Shown: positions 44,102 to 53,203 of the stretch, one piece after another | How the letters are laid out: every line of letters begins with the position of its first letter | Position numbering within the stretch: the stretch's first letter is position 1 | Assembly: GCA_002342685.1 (NCBI GenBank) | Contig: DDQN01000063.1 | Coordinates: forward strand, 1 to 64,000 | Source: Vibrio sp. UBA2441 | GTDB lineage: Bacteria; Pseudomonadota; Gammaproteobacteria; Enterobacterales; Vibrionaceae | Direction of reading: 5' to 3' | DNA: 64,000 nucleotides | Position numbers and translations under genes: made by a program | The notes under the pieces: model-generated | Databases searched by the model: none | Told to the model about the DNA's origin: nothing | The model's input: only the letters and a program-made list of their open reading frames with translations

Positions 44102-44911
44102 TTACAACTCATCCAAACCTAAAACATCTGTCATGGTATAGAAGCCTGTTGATTTATTATCTAACCAAACAGCGGCCTTTACAGCACCATTAGCAAATGT
44201 CATTCGATCGGTTGCTTTGTGGGTTATTTCTACTCGCTCACCAATATCAGCAAACATGGCAGTATGCTCACCAATGATATCGCCAGCTCGAATAGTCGCG
44301 AAACCAATTTCATCTTTGGTACGCTCTCCGGTGATCCCTTCTCGAGCATAAACAGCAACATCGCTTAGTTCATTGCCCATCGCACCAGCTATCGCTTCTC
44401 CCATACCTATTGCAGTACCTGACGGAGCATCGACTTTGTGTCTATGGTGTGCTTCTACAATTTCAACATCACAATAGTCACCCATCACTTTGGCCGCTTT
44501 TTCCAGCAACTTAAATACTAAATTAACGCCGATACTGTAATTGGGAGCCATAACAATGGAAATCTGTTTTGACGCTTCATCGATTACAGCTTTGTCTTGT
44601 TCTGAAAAACCTGTGGTTCCTATAACGATTTTTTTAGCGTGCTTTTTACATAATTCAATATTAGCAAGCGTACTTTGAGGCGCGGTAAAATCAATAATCA
44701 CATCAAAGTCATCAATTTTCTTCGCAAGATCATCAACCAGAGCAATTTTAAAATTCCCCTCGCTACACAACTCACCGACGTCTACACCAATTAATGAGGA
44801 TTCAGATCGTTCTGATGCTGCACCAACTTGTGCCAGAGGGTTGTGATGAGTGGCTTTTACCAGATTGCGGCCCATTCGACCCGCTGCTCCTGCAATCGCA
44901 ATTCGAACCAT
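44102..44911 (-). CDS. dapB: 4-hydroxy-tetrahydrodipicolinate reductase
   Basis: NAD(P)H-dependent step of the diaminopimelate/lysine pathway. The 269 residues compare with 273 in E. coli. The dinucleotide-binding motif GAAGRMGRN is at the N-terminus, with the catalytic segment EAHHRHKVDAPSGTA and FATIRAGDIIGEHTAMF further on. The start at 44911 (MVRIAIAGAAG) is chosen because GGAG lies 9 nt upstream; the frame is open 20 codons more without homology. Confidence 0.97.
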   Translation of the reverse strand: MVRIAIAGAAGRMGRNLVKATHHNPLAQVGAASERSESSLIGVDVGELCSEGNFKIALVDDLAKKIDDFDVIIDFTAPQSTLANIELCKKHAKKIVIGTTGFSEQDKAVIDEASKQISIVMAPNYSIGVNLVFKLLEKAAKVMGDYCDVEIVEAHHRHKVDAPSGTAIGMGEAIAGAMGNELSDVAVYAREGITGERTKDEIGFATIRAGDIIGEHTAMFADIGERVEITHKATDRMTFANGAVKAAVWLDNKSTGFYTMTDVLGLDEL

Positions 44912-45003
44912 TGCGTCAATCTCCGTTCGTTTAGGGAAATTCAATGTAACCGAAACAGAAACAGGCTTCAAATGTTTTAGGAAGTTAAGAGGGAGATGGA
45001 GGC

Positions 45004-45031
45004 GGTTATGGGTTATGGGTTATGGGTTATC
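45004..45031. repeat. Tandem heptamer repeat (GGTTATG)n
   Basis: About four direct copies of the 7-bp unit GGTTATG lie between dapB and mutT. Such short tandem arrays can change copy number by slippage. Confidence 0.85.
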
Positions 45032-45050
45032 CAAGAATTTGATTTGGACT

Positions 45051-45070
45051 CCTCCCTTTTGCAAGGGAGG
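45051..45070. repeat. Hairpin repeat CCTCCCTT-TTGC-AAGGGAGG
   Basis: A perfect 8-bp stem with a 4-nt loop lies 10 bp after the mutT stop. No T-run follows on the mutT strand, so it is not a canonical terminator. Similar CTCCCTT...AAGGGAG hairpins are common intergenic repeats in bacteria. Confidence 0.65.
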
Positions 45071-45080
45071 TCAACACAAC

Positions 45081-45479
45081 TTAGAAATTACCTTTAATCA
45101 CTTTTTCCAGCACCGGTACATTTGCTTCTGGAAACTCATAATTTATTAGGTCTCCGATTTCTACCCATTTACCTTGTTGCCCCTCTTTCCCAAAAGGTTC
45201 CAGATCAAACTGATCGATGGAAAAGAAATCAAATTTTAATGATTTATCTGGGTAGTCATACTCAAGATGTTGAAAATGGCTCAATTTAGTCACAGCAATT
45301 CCCACTTCTTCAAAAAGTTCACGACCTATGGCCTGCTCTATCGCTTCACTGGGCTCAACCTTTCCACCCGGAAACTCCCAAAAGCCCCCCTTATGCAGAT
45401 GATCAGGTCGCTTTGTAATGAATATTTTATTTCGTTCAGCGTTATAAATAATTGCAGCAACGATATGAATCCGTTTCAT
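45081..45479 (-). CDS. mutT: 8-oxo-dGTP diphosphatase
   Basis: Nudix hydrolase that clears oxidised 8-oxo-(d)GTP and so prevents A:T to C:G transversions. The 132 residues start MKRIHIVAAIIYN and carry a complete Nudix box (GGKVEPSEAIEQAIG followed by RELFEEVGI) at about 36-60. WEFPGGKVE is typical of MutT. It follows secA on the same strand, as in E. coli, but behind a secA terminator. Confidence 0.96.
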   Translation of the reverse strand: MKRIHIVAAIIYNAERNKIFITKRPDHLHKGGFWEFPGGKVEPSEAIEQAIGRELFEEVGIAVTKLSHFQHLEYDYPDKSLKFDFFSIDQFDLEPFGKEGQQGKWVEIGDLINYEFPEANVPVLEKVIKGNF

Positions 45480-45588
45480 GACTATTTTCTCTGATTTCAG
45501 TTAATATCAATTTGGCTAAGTACCTATACTCAGATACTTAATCTCAGCTCGGGATAAGTAAACCTCAGATGAGTATTGTTATTTGCAT

Positions 45589-45615
45589 AAAAAAGAGCTG
45601 CTAACGCAGCTCTTT
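45589..45615 (-). terminator. secA terminator
   Basis: AAAGAGCTGC and its complement form a 10-bp stem around TAAC, with a TTTTATG tail on the minus strand, 30 bp after secA. Confidence 0.9.
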
Positions 45616-45644
45616 CAATTGGTATTGTGTATGTAATATTGCTT

Positions 45645-48371
45645 TTAAGCAATCTTACCGTGACATTGCTTGAACTTCTTGCCTGAACCACAAGGACAAG
45701 GTTCATTACGTCCGACTTTACGACCTTCACGCACAACAGGTTGATGAGCTGAATCATCCCCTTCTTCATCGTCAGCTAATTGGTTTTCTGCTGCATGATG
45801 TTGGAATTGTTGACGACGAGCAGCTTCTTCTGCTTGTGCACGACGTTGCTCCTCCATTCGCTCAACTTCTTCTTGTTGTTGCACCCGAACTTTGCTCAAA
45901 ATCATGACTACATCAAACTTCAATGACTCAAGTAGATTCTCGAACAACTCAAATGATTCACGTTTATATTCTTGTTTTGGATTCTTCTGCGCATATCCAC
46001 GTAAATGGATGCCTTGACGAAGATGATCCATAGCTGCTAAATGCTCTTTCCAAAGATTATCCAACGTCTGCAACATAACTGATTTTTCAAAATTACGCAG
46101 TACCTGTTCACCGACCGTTTCTTCTTTAGCTTTATAAACATCAACTGCAGTATCGACGATACGTTCACGTAGAGTCTCTTCATACAATTTATCATCAGCA
46201 TCAAGCCAAGCTTGAATATCGAGCTCTAGATCGAAATCATTTTTTAGACGCTCTTGAAGGCCTGCAATGTCCCACATGTCTTCAAGAGATTGCGGTGGGA
46301 TATACTCATCCATAATCGACGCAAAGACATCCTGACGGTTATGCATAACCATCTCACTAATGTCCTCTACACTCATCAGTTCGTCGCGCAGCTCATAAAC
46401 TACTTTACGTTGATCATTTGCCACATCATCGTAATCAAGCAGTTGTTTACGAATATCAAAGTTACGGCCTTCAACCTTACGTTGCGCCTTTTCGATTGAA
46501 CGAGAAAGCATGCGACTTTCAATCGCTTCACCTTCGTCCATACCGCTCTGAATCAAACCAGCCATACGATCAGAAGTGAAAATTCGTAGTAATGAATCTT
46601 CCATCGATAGATAAAAGCGAGATGAACCAGCATCACCTTGACGGCCCGAACGACCACGTAACTGGTTATCTATTCGGCGAGATTCATGGCGCTCAGTACC
46701 TATGATATGCAAACCACCTGACTCTAGTACCTGATCATGTAAGACTTGCCAATTTGCCTTAATCTTCGCAATTTGATCTTTACTAGGGTTATCCAGTTTG
46801 GCAATTTCAGCCTGCCAGCTACCACCAAGTACAATATCGGTACCACGACCTGCCATATTAGTTGCGATAGTCACCGCCGTAGGTGCACCAGCAAATGCAA
46901 TAATATCCGCTTCTTGCTCATGGAACTTAGCATTCAAAACGTTATGTTTTATTTTGGCCGCTTTCAGCGCATTGGAAAGTAGCTCTGATTTTTCGATAGA
47001 AACAGTACCAACAAGAATTGGCTGACCTTTCAAGACTCTTTCTTTGATATCTTCAATGATAGCGTTGAATTTCTCAGGTTCAGTTCGATAAACCACATCA
47101 GGCATATCATCACGAACCATTGGCTTATTGGTCGGAATTACAACTGTTTCTAATCCATATATAGATTGAAATTCGAAAGCTTCAGTATCTGCAGTACCAG
47201 TCATACCTGACAATTTCTCGTAAAGACGGAAATAATTCTGGAATGTGATAGAGGCTAGTGTCTGGTTCTCGTTTTGTATTTTCACGCCTTCTTTGGCTTC
47301 GACTGCCTGATGAAGGCCGTCCGACCAACGACGCCCTGGCATTGTACGGCCAGTATGCTCATCAACGATGATGACTTCGTCATCTTTAACGATGTAATCT
47401 ACGTCCCTTTCAAATAGGACATGAGCTCGCAACGCTGCATTTACATGGTGAAGAAGGCTAATATTCGTCGGCGAATAAAGAGTATCCCCCTCCTCCATTA
47501 AGTCGTTATTAAACAGCAGTTGCTCAACAAACTCTTGACCCGTTTCGGTCAGGTGAACTTGCTTCGATTTCTCATCTAATGTGTAATGACCATCACCGCG
47601 GTAATCTTCTGTATCTTCTTCTTCCTGTCTTTCCAGAGATGGAATAAGCGTATTTATGCGAGAATACAGTTCTGAGCTATCTTCTGCAGGACCAGAGATA
47701 ATTAGAGGAGTACGTGCTTCATCAATTAAGATGGAATCGACCTCATCCACAACAGCGAAGTAACGTTCACGCTGTACACGGTCTTCATTTCTGAATGCCA
47801 TATTGTCGCGAAGGTAGTCAAAACCAAACTCGTTATTTGTTCCATAAAGGATATCGCAGCTATAGGCTTGTTGTTTCTCCGGCGGAGTCATATTCGATAC
47901 GTTGACGCCAACGGTCATACCTAAGAATTCAAATAGAGCCCTGTTCGTATCTGCATCACGTTTTGCCAGATAGTCGTTCACAGTAACGATATGAACACCT
48001 TTTCCAGGCAAACCATTTAGATAGGCTGATAGCGTTGCTGTCAGTGTTTTACCTTCACCAGTGCGCATCTCAGCAATTTGTCCTGAATCCAGAACCATAC
48101 CACCAATAAGCTGTACATCGAAATGACGCATTCCGAAAACACGTTTTGATGCCTCACGAACCGTAGCGAATGCTTCCGGCAGCAATTGGTCTAGAGTTTC
48201 GCCGCTCTCGATTCGCTCACGAAACTCTACGGTTTTTGCTTTTAATTCTTCATCTGAAAACGCTTCGAATTCAGGTTCATAGTTATTGATCTGTTTTACA
48301 ATCTTTCTTAATCGACGCAAAGTTCGATCATTGCGACTGCCAACAACCTTTGTCAGTAGCTTACTTATCAT
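45645..48371 (-). CDS. secA: Preprotein translocase ATPase SecA
   Basis: Motor of the Sec export pathway. The 908 residues contain the first nucleotide-binding domain with MRTGEGKTL (about 101-110), the DEAD-type segment VDEVDSILIDEARTPL, and the second nucleotide-binding domain with GRGTDIVLGG and QLRGRSGRQGD. The C-terminal zinc tail has C892, C894, C903 and H904 (CPCGSGKKFKQCHG), which binds SecB and phospholipid. No secM arrest-peptide gene precedes it. Confidence 0.98.
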   Translation of the reverse strand: MISKLLTKVVGSRNDRTLRRLRKIVKQINNYEPEFEAFSDEELKAKTVEFRERIESGETLDQLLPEAFATVREASKRVFGMRHFDVQLIGGMVLDSGQIAEMRTGEGKTLTATLSAYLNGLPGKGVHIVTVNDYLAKRDADTNRALFEFLGMTVGVNVSNMTPPEKQQAYSCDILYGTNNEFGFDYLRDNMAFRNEDRVQRERYFAVVDEVDSILIDEARTPLIISGPAEDSSELYSRINTLIPSLERQEEEDTEDYRGDGHYTLDEKSKQVHLTETGQEFVEQLLFNNDLMEEGDTLYSPTNISLLHHVNAALRAHVLFERDVDYIVKDDEVIIVDEHTGRTMPGRRWSDGLHQAVEAKEGVKIQNENQTLASITFQNYFRLYEKLSGMTGTADTEAFEFQSIYGLETVVIPTNKPMVRDDMPDVVYRTEPEKFNAIIEDIKERVLKGQPILVGTVSIEKSELLSNALKAAKIKHNVLNAKFHEQEADIIAFAGAPTAVTIATNMAGRGTDIVLGGSWQAEIAKLDNPSKDQIAKIKANWQVLHDQVLESGGLHIIGTERHESRRIDNQLRGRSGRQGDAGSSRFYLSMEDSLLRIFTSDRMAGLIQSGMDEGEAIESRMLSRSIEKAQRKVEGRNFDIRKQLLDYDDVANDQRKVVYELRDELMSVEDISEMVMHNRQDVFASIMDEYIPPQSLEDMWDIAGLQERLKNDFDLELDIQAWLDADDKLYEETLRERIVDTAVDVYKAKEETVGEQVLRNFEKSVMLQTLDNLWKEHLAAMDHLRQGIHLRGYAQKNPKQEYKRESFELFENLLESLKFDVVMILSKVRVQQQEEVERMEEQRRAQAEEAARRQQFQHHAAENQLADDEEGDDSAHQPVVREGRKVGRNEPCPCGSGKKFKQCHGKIA

Positions 48372-48740
48372 CTTATGTGGATCTCTTGTTATCCGGCATA
48401 GTGCCAGGCTAATACTTAAATTCGCAGTCTCTATTTAACCACACTGAGACGAAATCATATTCTTCAGATATTGTGGTAAACCGTTCGTTTTTCAAGTCTT
48501 GGTTTCTAAAGCATGTCAGTATATTAAGGGATTATTAATTTGACCTCCATTAAGATCAAAATTTGTTTGAGCAGATCGTTATTTTTTATTGAAATTGGTC
48601 AACAATTCAGCTATTTGAACCAATAAAAATGACCTTATCGAGAAACTAACCTATCGAAAGTGGTGCAGCATGCCCTTTTTTAGACATAAAAAAACCAGAC
48701 TATAAAGTCTGGTTCTCGAAAAATGTCGGTCTGTTTATGT
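48372..48740. other. Gene-free interval between secA and lpxC
   Basis: This 369-bp stretch has no credible ORF on either strand. It holds the lpxC terminator at its right end and must contain the secA promoter, which I could not place. Other gammaproteobacteria have secM (E. coli) or a DUF721/DciA gene (pseudomonads) near here. I found no FxxxxWIxxxxGIRAGP-like arrest motif and no DUF721 remnant. Confidence 0.7.
48688..48714 (-). terminator. lpxC terminator
   Basis: AACCAGACT and AGTCTGGTT form a 9-bp stem around ATAA, followed by TTTTTTT on the minus strand, 27 bp after lpxC. Confidence 0.92.
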
Positions 48741-49658
48741 TTACGCTAGCACCATATTAGGTTCTGCGAAAGCTACCGGAGAGCCCACTTCTTCTTCAAA
48801 GGTTGCCCATTCCCATGCTTCTTGGTCGGCCAACACTGCTCGTAACAATTGATTATTCAATGCGTGCCCAGATTTATAAGCTCTCAATTCGCCCACAATA
48901 CTGTGGCCACACATATATAAATCACCAATCGCATCTAGCACTTTATGGCTGACAAATTCATTATCGAAACGAAGACCTTCTTCATTCAATATACGATATT
49001 CATCAAGCACGATAGCGCAGTCAAAACTACCACCTAAACATAGGTTTTGTGATTGGAGATATTCAATATCTCGCATAAATCCGAAAGTACGTGCACGTGA
49101 GATATCTTTGATAAATGCACTAGAAGAGAAATCAAAAACCAGACGTTGCTCATCTATCTCAATGGCTGGGTGATTAAATTCAATTTCGAAATCCATACGA
49201 AAACCGTCATAAGGGACAAGTTCAGCCCACTTATCGCCGTCTTCAAATCGAACTGGCTTTTTGATGCGAATAAATCGTTTCGGCGCATAAAGCGTTTCTA
49301 TTCCTGCTGATTGCAGAAGATAAACAAAGGGGCTGGCGCTGCCATCCATGATAGGTATTTCTGGTGCATCAACTTCGATAATTACATTATCAATGCCCAT
49401 TCCAGCTAACGCTGCATTCAAATGCTCTACAGTAGAGATTCGAACACCTTCATCATTAACTAAAGCCGTACATAACATGGTGTCACGCACAGACGCAGGA
49501 TCAGCAGGGAAATCGACAGGGGGATTTAAGTCAGTTCGACGATAAATAATACCCGTATTCGCCGCCGCTGGACGCAAGGTAAGCGTAACTTTACGTCCGG
49601 AGTGTAAACCAACCCCAGTCGTTTTTACGATTTCTTTCAGAGTGCGCTGTCTGATCAT
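48741..49658 (-). CDS. lpxC: UDP-3-O-acyl-GlcNAc deacetylase
   Basis: Zinc deacetylase that commits precursors to lipid A. The 305 residues match E. coli LpxC in length. Zinc and catalytic segments are visible: STVEHLNAALAGM with the first zinc His near 79, and HKVLDAIGDLYMCGHSIVG with the His/Asp ligands near 238-242. It lies after ftsZ at the end of the dcw cluster but has its own consensus promoter. Confidence 0.98.
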   Translation of the reverse strand: MIRQRTLKEIVKTTGVGLHSGRKVTLTLRPAAANTGIIYRRTDLNPPVDFPADPASVRDTMLCTALVNDEGVRISTVEHLNAALAGMGIDNVIIEVDAPEIPIMDGSASPFVYLLQSAGIETLYAPKRFIRIKKPVRFEDGDKWAELVPYDGFRMDFEIEFNHPAIEIDEQRLVFDFSSSAFIKDISRARTFGFMRDIEYLQSQNLCLGGSFDCAIVLDEYRILNEEGLRFDNEFVSHKVLDAIGDLYMCGHSIVGELRAYKSGHALNNQLLRAVLADQEAWEWATFEEEVGSPVAFAEPNMVLA

Positions 49659-49715
49659 CTACCTTGCCTCAAGTTATATGTTACAAATTACGGCCAGTAC
49701 TAAAACTGACCGCGG

Positions 49716-49743
49716 ATACTATCATAAATTTGACTTCTGTCAA
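49716..49743 (-). promoter_or_regulatory. Promoter of lpxC
   Basis: TTGACA (49738-49743) and TAGTAT (49716-49721) are 16 bp apart on the minus strand, in the 101-bp gap between ftsZ and lpxC. The start is predicted about 50 bp before the lpxC ATG. Confidence 0.75.
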
Positions 49744-49759
49744 ATTTATCAGCCTCTTC

Positions 49760-50986
49760 TTAGTCAGCCTGACGTCGAAGAAATGCCGGGATATCCAAGT
49801 AACCACTTTCCTTGTCAGCCTTTGGTGCCGCATTTTGGCTTGATGTTGCCGCTGTGGAACCAGAATTTGACGGTGCTACCTGTGGTGCTTTTGCCTCTTC
49901 ACTTTTATGCAAAGGCTGTGCCGGATTTTGCTCCACCTTGGCCGCTATTGGTTGAGCAGGTTGAGCCGCAACAGCTGCAGGTTTAGGTTTAGCGGCAGAA
50001 CCTGAAACTAGTGTCATTTCAGCTTTCTTTTCGTGCCCTATTCCCGTTGCAACAACGGTTACGCGGAACTCATCAGTCATATCTGGGTCAAGAGATGTAC
50101 CAATAACAACCGTGGCATTATCTGATGCAAAAGCTTTAACTGTATTACCTACCGTTTCAAACTCATCTAGGCGCATATCTAAACCAGCGGTGATATTAAC
50201 AAGAACACCACGTGCTCCCGCCAAATCGATATCTTCTAAAAGTGGAGAAGAAATTGCCGCCTCTGCCGCCTCTTCTGCTCGTTCTTCACCTTTAGCAACG
50301 CCACTACCCATCATCGCGTGCCCCATTTCAGACATAACGGTTCTTACATCTGCGAAGTCGACGTTAATCATGCCAGGGCGAGTAATCAGTTCAGCAATAC
50401 CTTGAACCGCATTTTTAAGTACGTCATTCGCGTAACCAAATGCTTCCAGTAAAGTAACGCTGCGGCCATATACTTTTAGTAGCTTTTCATTTGGAATCGT
50501 AATTAAAGAATCGACATGCTTCGACAACTCTTCAATTCCCAGATCTGCAAATGCAAGACGCTTTTTACCTTCAAAACCAAATGGTTTAGTTACTACGGCA
50601 ACGGTTAGGATATTAAGTTCCTTCGCTACTTCAGCAATAACAGGTGCAGCTCCAGTTCCTGTACCACCACCCATACCAGCGGCGATAAATACCATATCGG
50701 CACCAGTGATGCTTTCTTTAATCTTTTCTCTGTCTTCGAGAGCTGAATCACGTCCTACTTGTGGGTTTGCACCAGCACCAAGTCCTTTAGTGATGTCTCC
50801 ACCGATCTGAATGACACTGCTTACGCTTGTTTTTCTCAGTGCTTGAGCATCAGTATTTACACTAATAAATTCCACACCTTCGATGGACTCACGAACCATA
50901 TGTTCTACAGCGTTACCGCCACCACCACCAACTCCAACGACTTTGATTACCGCATCGTCAGACATTTCCATCATCGGTTCAAACAT
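49760..50986 (-). CDS. ftsZ: Cell division GTPase FtsZ
   Basis: Tubulin homologue that forms the Z ring. The 408 residues contain the GTPase core with the tubulin signature GGGTGTGAAPV (about 104-114), a long Ala/Pro/Gln-rich disordered linker (about 320-390), and the conserved C-terminal peptide YLDIPAFLRRQAD that binds FtsA, ZipA and ZapD. It follows ftsA by 29 bp. Confidence 0.99.
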   Translation of the reverse strand: MFEPMMEMSDDAVIKVVGVGGGGGNAVEHMVRESIEGVEFISVNTDAQALRKTSVSSVIQIGGDITKGLGAGANPQVGRDSALEDREKIKESITGADMVFIAAGMGGGTGTGAAPVIAEVAKELNILTVAVVTKPFGFEGKKRLAFADLGIEELSKHVDSLITIPNEKLLKVYGRSVTLLEAFGYANDVLKNAVQGIAELITRPGMINVDFADVRTVMSEMGHAMMGSGVAKGEERAEEAAEAAISSPLLEDIDLAGARGVLVNITAGLDMRLDEFETVGNTVKAFASDNATVVIGTSLDPDMTDEFRVTVVATGIGHEKKAEMTLVSGSAAKPKPAAVAAQPAQPIAAKVEQNPAQPLHKSEEAKAPQVAPSNSGSTAATSSQNAAPKADKESGYLDIPAFLRRQAD

Positions 50987-51015
50987 GTGTTTACTCCGTT
51001 CTTCCTGCTCTCAGG

Positions 51016-52281
51016 TTAAAACTCTTTTTGTATCCAATTACGCATTTTACTCAGAATATGGCCAACAGAGGAGCGTTTAGGTTCGCTATAATCCCCATCG
51101 TCATTAATCTGACTGTCTTTCGCGTAATGAAGTAATCCAACGGCCGTAGAATGATACGGCTCTTTAACATAATCAGTAAGCCCACTCACTTCTAACGGCT
51201 TACCAATCCTAACTCGGTTTGCGCCAAATATGCGTTCAGCACATTCAACTAAACCTTCTATTTGTGAAGCTCCACCAGTAAGTACAACGCCGGCAGCAAG
51301 ATGATGTTTAATACCATCATCTCTTAATTTAGCTTGTACAGAGTTCACTGATTGATTAATAAAGCCCATCAGCTCGGCGTATCGGGCTTCAATGACACCC
51401 GATAGCTCCTGACGTTTCAATATCCGGGAAGGTCTTCCACCAACACTTGGAACATTTACTGTGTCGTCTTTACTAACCAACTCACTCAATGCACAACCAT
51501 ATTTAACTTTTATTTCCTCTGCATCACCGACAGGCGTGCCAAAAGCAAATGCAATGTCACTCGTCACTGCATTGCCTGCATAGGAAAAAACTTCAGTGTG
51601 TCTCAATGCGCCACCGGTCCAGATCGATACATCCATCGTTCCTGCACCAATGTCCACAACACAAACACCGAGTTCACGCTCGTCTTCAGTAATAACAGCA
51701 TTACTAGAAGCCAAACCTGAAAATACAAGTTGTTCCACTTTTAATCCGCATCTTTCTACGGCTTTTATTATATTTCTCGCCATATCACTATGACAAGAAA
51801 TAAGATGCACGCTAACTTCCATACGTACACCAGACAATCCTAGCGGATTTTTTATACCTTCCTGATAATCGATAGTAAATTCTTGTGGTATAACATGCAA
51901 AATCCGCTGTTCATCACCAATTTTTATCGATTTAGCCGTATGAATTGCTCGGTCCATGTCATCCTGAGAAACTTCTTCCTCAGAAATCGTACCCATGCCT
52001 TTCTCTATACGACTCGCAATATGCCTCCCTGATAGCGAAATGAACACATTACTTATTTTGCACTCCGCCATCAACTCGGCTTGGTCAACCGCTCTCTGTA
52101 CCGATTTGACAACCGATTCTAAGTCGTTAACACCACCTTTATCCATTCCGCGAGAGGGGCTACTGCCTGCGCCTATGATATTAATTTGACCGTCGGGTAA
52201 TACTTCACCGACTAACGCAGACACACTGGCTGTACCTATATCTAGACCAAAAATTATGTTGTCGTCTGCCGTTTTAGTCAT
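51016..52281 (-). CDS. ftsA: Cell division protein FtsA
   Basis: Actin-like ATPase that tethers FtsZ to the membrane. The 421 residues contain the N-terminal phosphate loop (IIFGLDIGTASVSALVGE), SHS2-type FTSA domain (about 85-165), CVVDIGAGTMDVSIW, VLTGGASQIEGL, and a C-terminal amphipathic helix (ILSKMRNWIQKEF). It overlaps ftsQ by 8 bp. Confidence 0.98.
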   Translation of the reverse strand: MTKTADDNIIFGLDIGTASVSALVGEVLPDGQINIIGAGSSPSRGMDKGGVNDLESVVKSVQRAVDQAELMAECKISNVFISLSGRHIASRIEKGMGTISEEEVSQDDMDRAIHTAKSIKIGDEQRILHVIPQEFTIDYQEGIKNPLGLSGVRMEVSVHLISCHSDMARNIIKAVERCGLKVEQLVFSGLASSNAVITEDERELGVCVVDIGAGTMDVSIWTGGALRHTEVFSYAGNAVTSDIAFAFGTPVGDAEEIKVKYGCALSELVSKDDTVNVPSVGGRPSRILKRQELSGVIEARYAELMGFINQSVNSVQAKLRDDGIKHHLAAGVVLTGGASQIEGLVECAERIFGANRVRIGKPLEVSGLTDYVKEPYHSTAVGLLHYAKDSQINDDGDYSEPKRSSVGHILSKMRNWIQKEF

Positions 52282-53053
52282 CTGTACTCTCTTGTTCTAA
52301 ATCTTGTTCAGGAAACCAGCCTACTGCGGCTCCTGTATCGTATCTTAGATCGATATAACTCACTTTTTCCGCTCTATCACCTAATCGAAAATACAAAGTA
52401 ATAAATCGTTCAATTCGCTCTATCAAAGACTCTTTACCCAGCTCAAGCCGAATACCATTATTTAAAATGACTTGCCAAGCATGGCGTTCATTGAGCACCA
52501 AAGAATCTATAGTAAGCCCTAAAGGTGCAAAAAGAGGGTTTATCTCTCGCCATATAGCTAATACATTTTGACTATTATCTTTTGGACCATAAAGTTTAAC
52601 TCTATCTTCATCCAAATCAGCAATATCAGCGTTAAATACATCACCTACTTCATTGAGCAATGCTTTGCCATTCCAAATTGCTGATGCTCGATGTTCAACC
52701 AAATATACCTTGATCACATCAGGCCACTGTTTTCTGATTGAAGCCCGAACAACCCATGGTAGTTGAGTAATTGTCTGCTGTAGTTCATCTACATCCTGAG
52801 ACATAAAGGTACCTATATGACTCAGCTGACCTAGTGCAAGTTGTACGTCTCTGCCCGAAGTGTATTCGAGCTCACCTTGCAACACGATTTTAGATAGAGG
52901 TAGACGTTGTTCATCAAGCATCCAACTTAACGTGGCATGCAATAAAAACCCAATCGAAACTAAAACGGCGAATAAGAATACACAACCCAGAATATGTTTT
53001 TTTGTTATCTGTTTTGTTATTTCTGGAGATGTATCACTTATTGTACTGTTCAT
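52274..53053 (-). CDS. ftsQ: Cell division protein FtsQ
   Basis: Bitopic inner-membrane divisome protein that recruits FtsL and FtsB. The 259 residues have a short cytoplasmic tail, one transmembrane helix (about 21-44, ILGCVFLFAVLVSIGFLLHA), a POTRA domain (about 55-125) and a beta domain. The preceding gene is murC with no ddlB between, unlike E. coli. Confidence 0.95.
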   Translation of the reverse strand: MNSTISDTSPEITKQITKKHILGCVFLFAVLVSIGFLLHATLSWMLDEQRLPLSKIVLQGELEYTSGRDVQLALGQLSHIGTFMSQDVDELQQTITQLPWVVRASIRKQWPDVIKVYLVEHRASAIWNGKALLNEVGDVFNADIADLDEDRVKLYGPKDNSQNVLAIWREINPLFAPLGLTIDSLVLNERHAWQVILNNGIRLELGKESLIERIERFITLYFRLGDRAEKVSYIDLRYDTGAAVGWFPEQDLEQESTDD

Positions 53054-53162
53054 ATATTTAGTTTATTCGCTTTATTTATCGATAAAGCACTCGGTTTAAC
53101 CTATGGATTATACTTAGCCGAAATAAAGTATCTAGTCCCATTGGTAGATTATTCGATCTAGA

Positions 53163-53192
53163 AAGTCGAAAAAGCAGCCTTTTCCGACTTAT
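53163..53192 (-). other. Hairpin between murC and ftsQ
   Basis: On the minus strand AGTCG and AAAA pair with TTTT and CGACT around GGCTGC, with one bulged G. It is 12 bp past the murC stop and has no clean T-run. It may reduce read-through or protect the mRNA in the 150-bp gap before ftsQ. Confidence 0.45.
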
Positions 53193-53203
53193 GATACTAA
53201 CTA

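Noticed and set aside
53054..53203. Possible ddlB remnant between murC and ftsQ
   Set aside because: Only 150 bp with no D-Ala-D-Ala ligase-like frame; absence of ddlB here is, as I recall, normal for vibrios.
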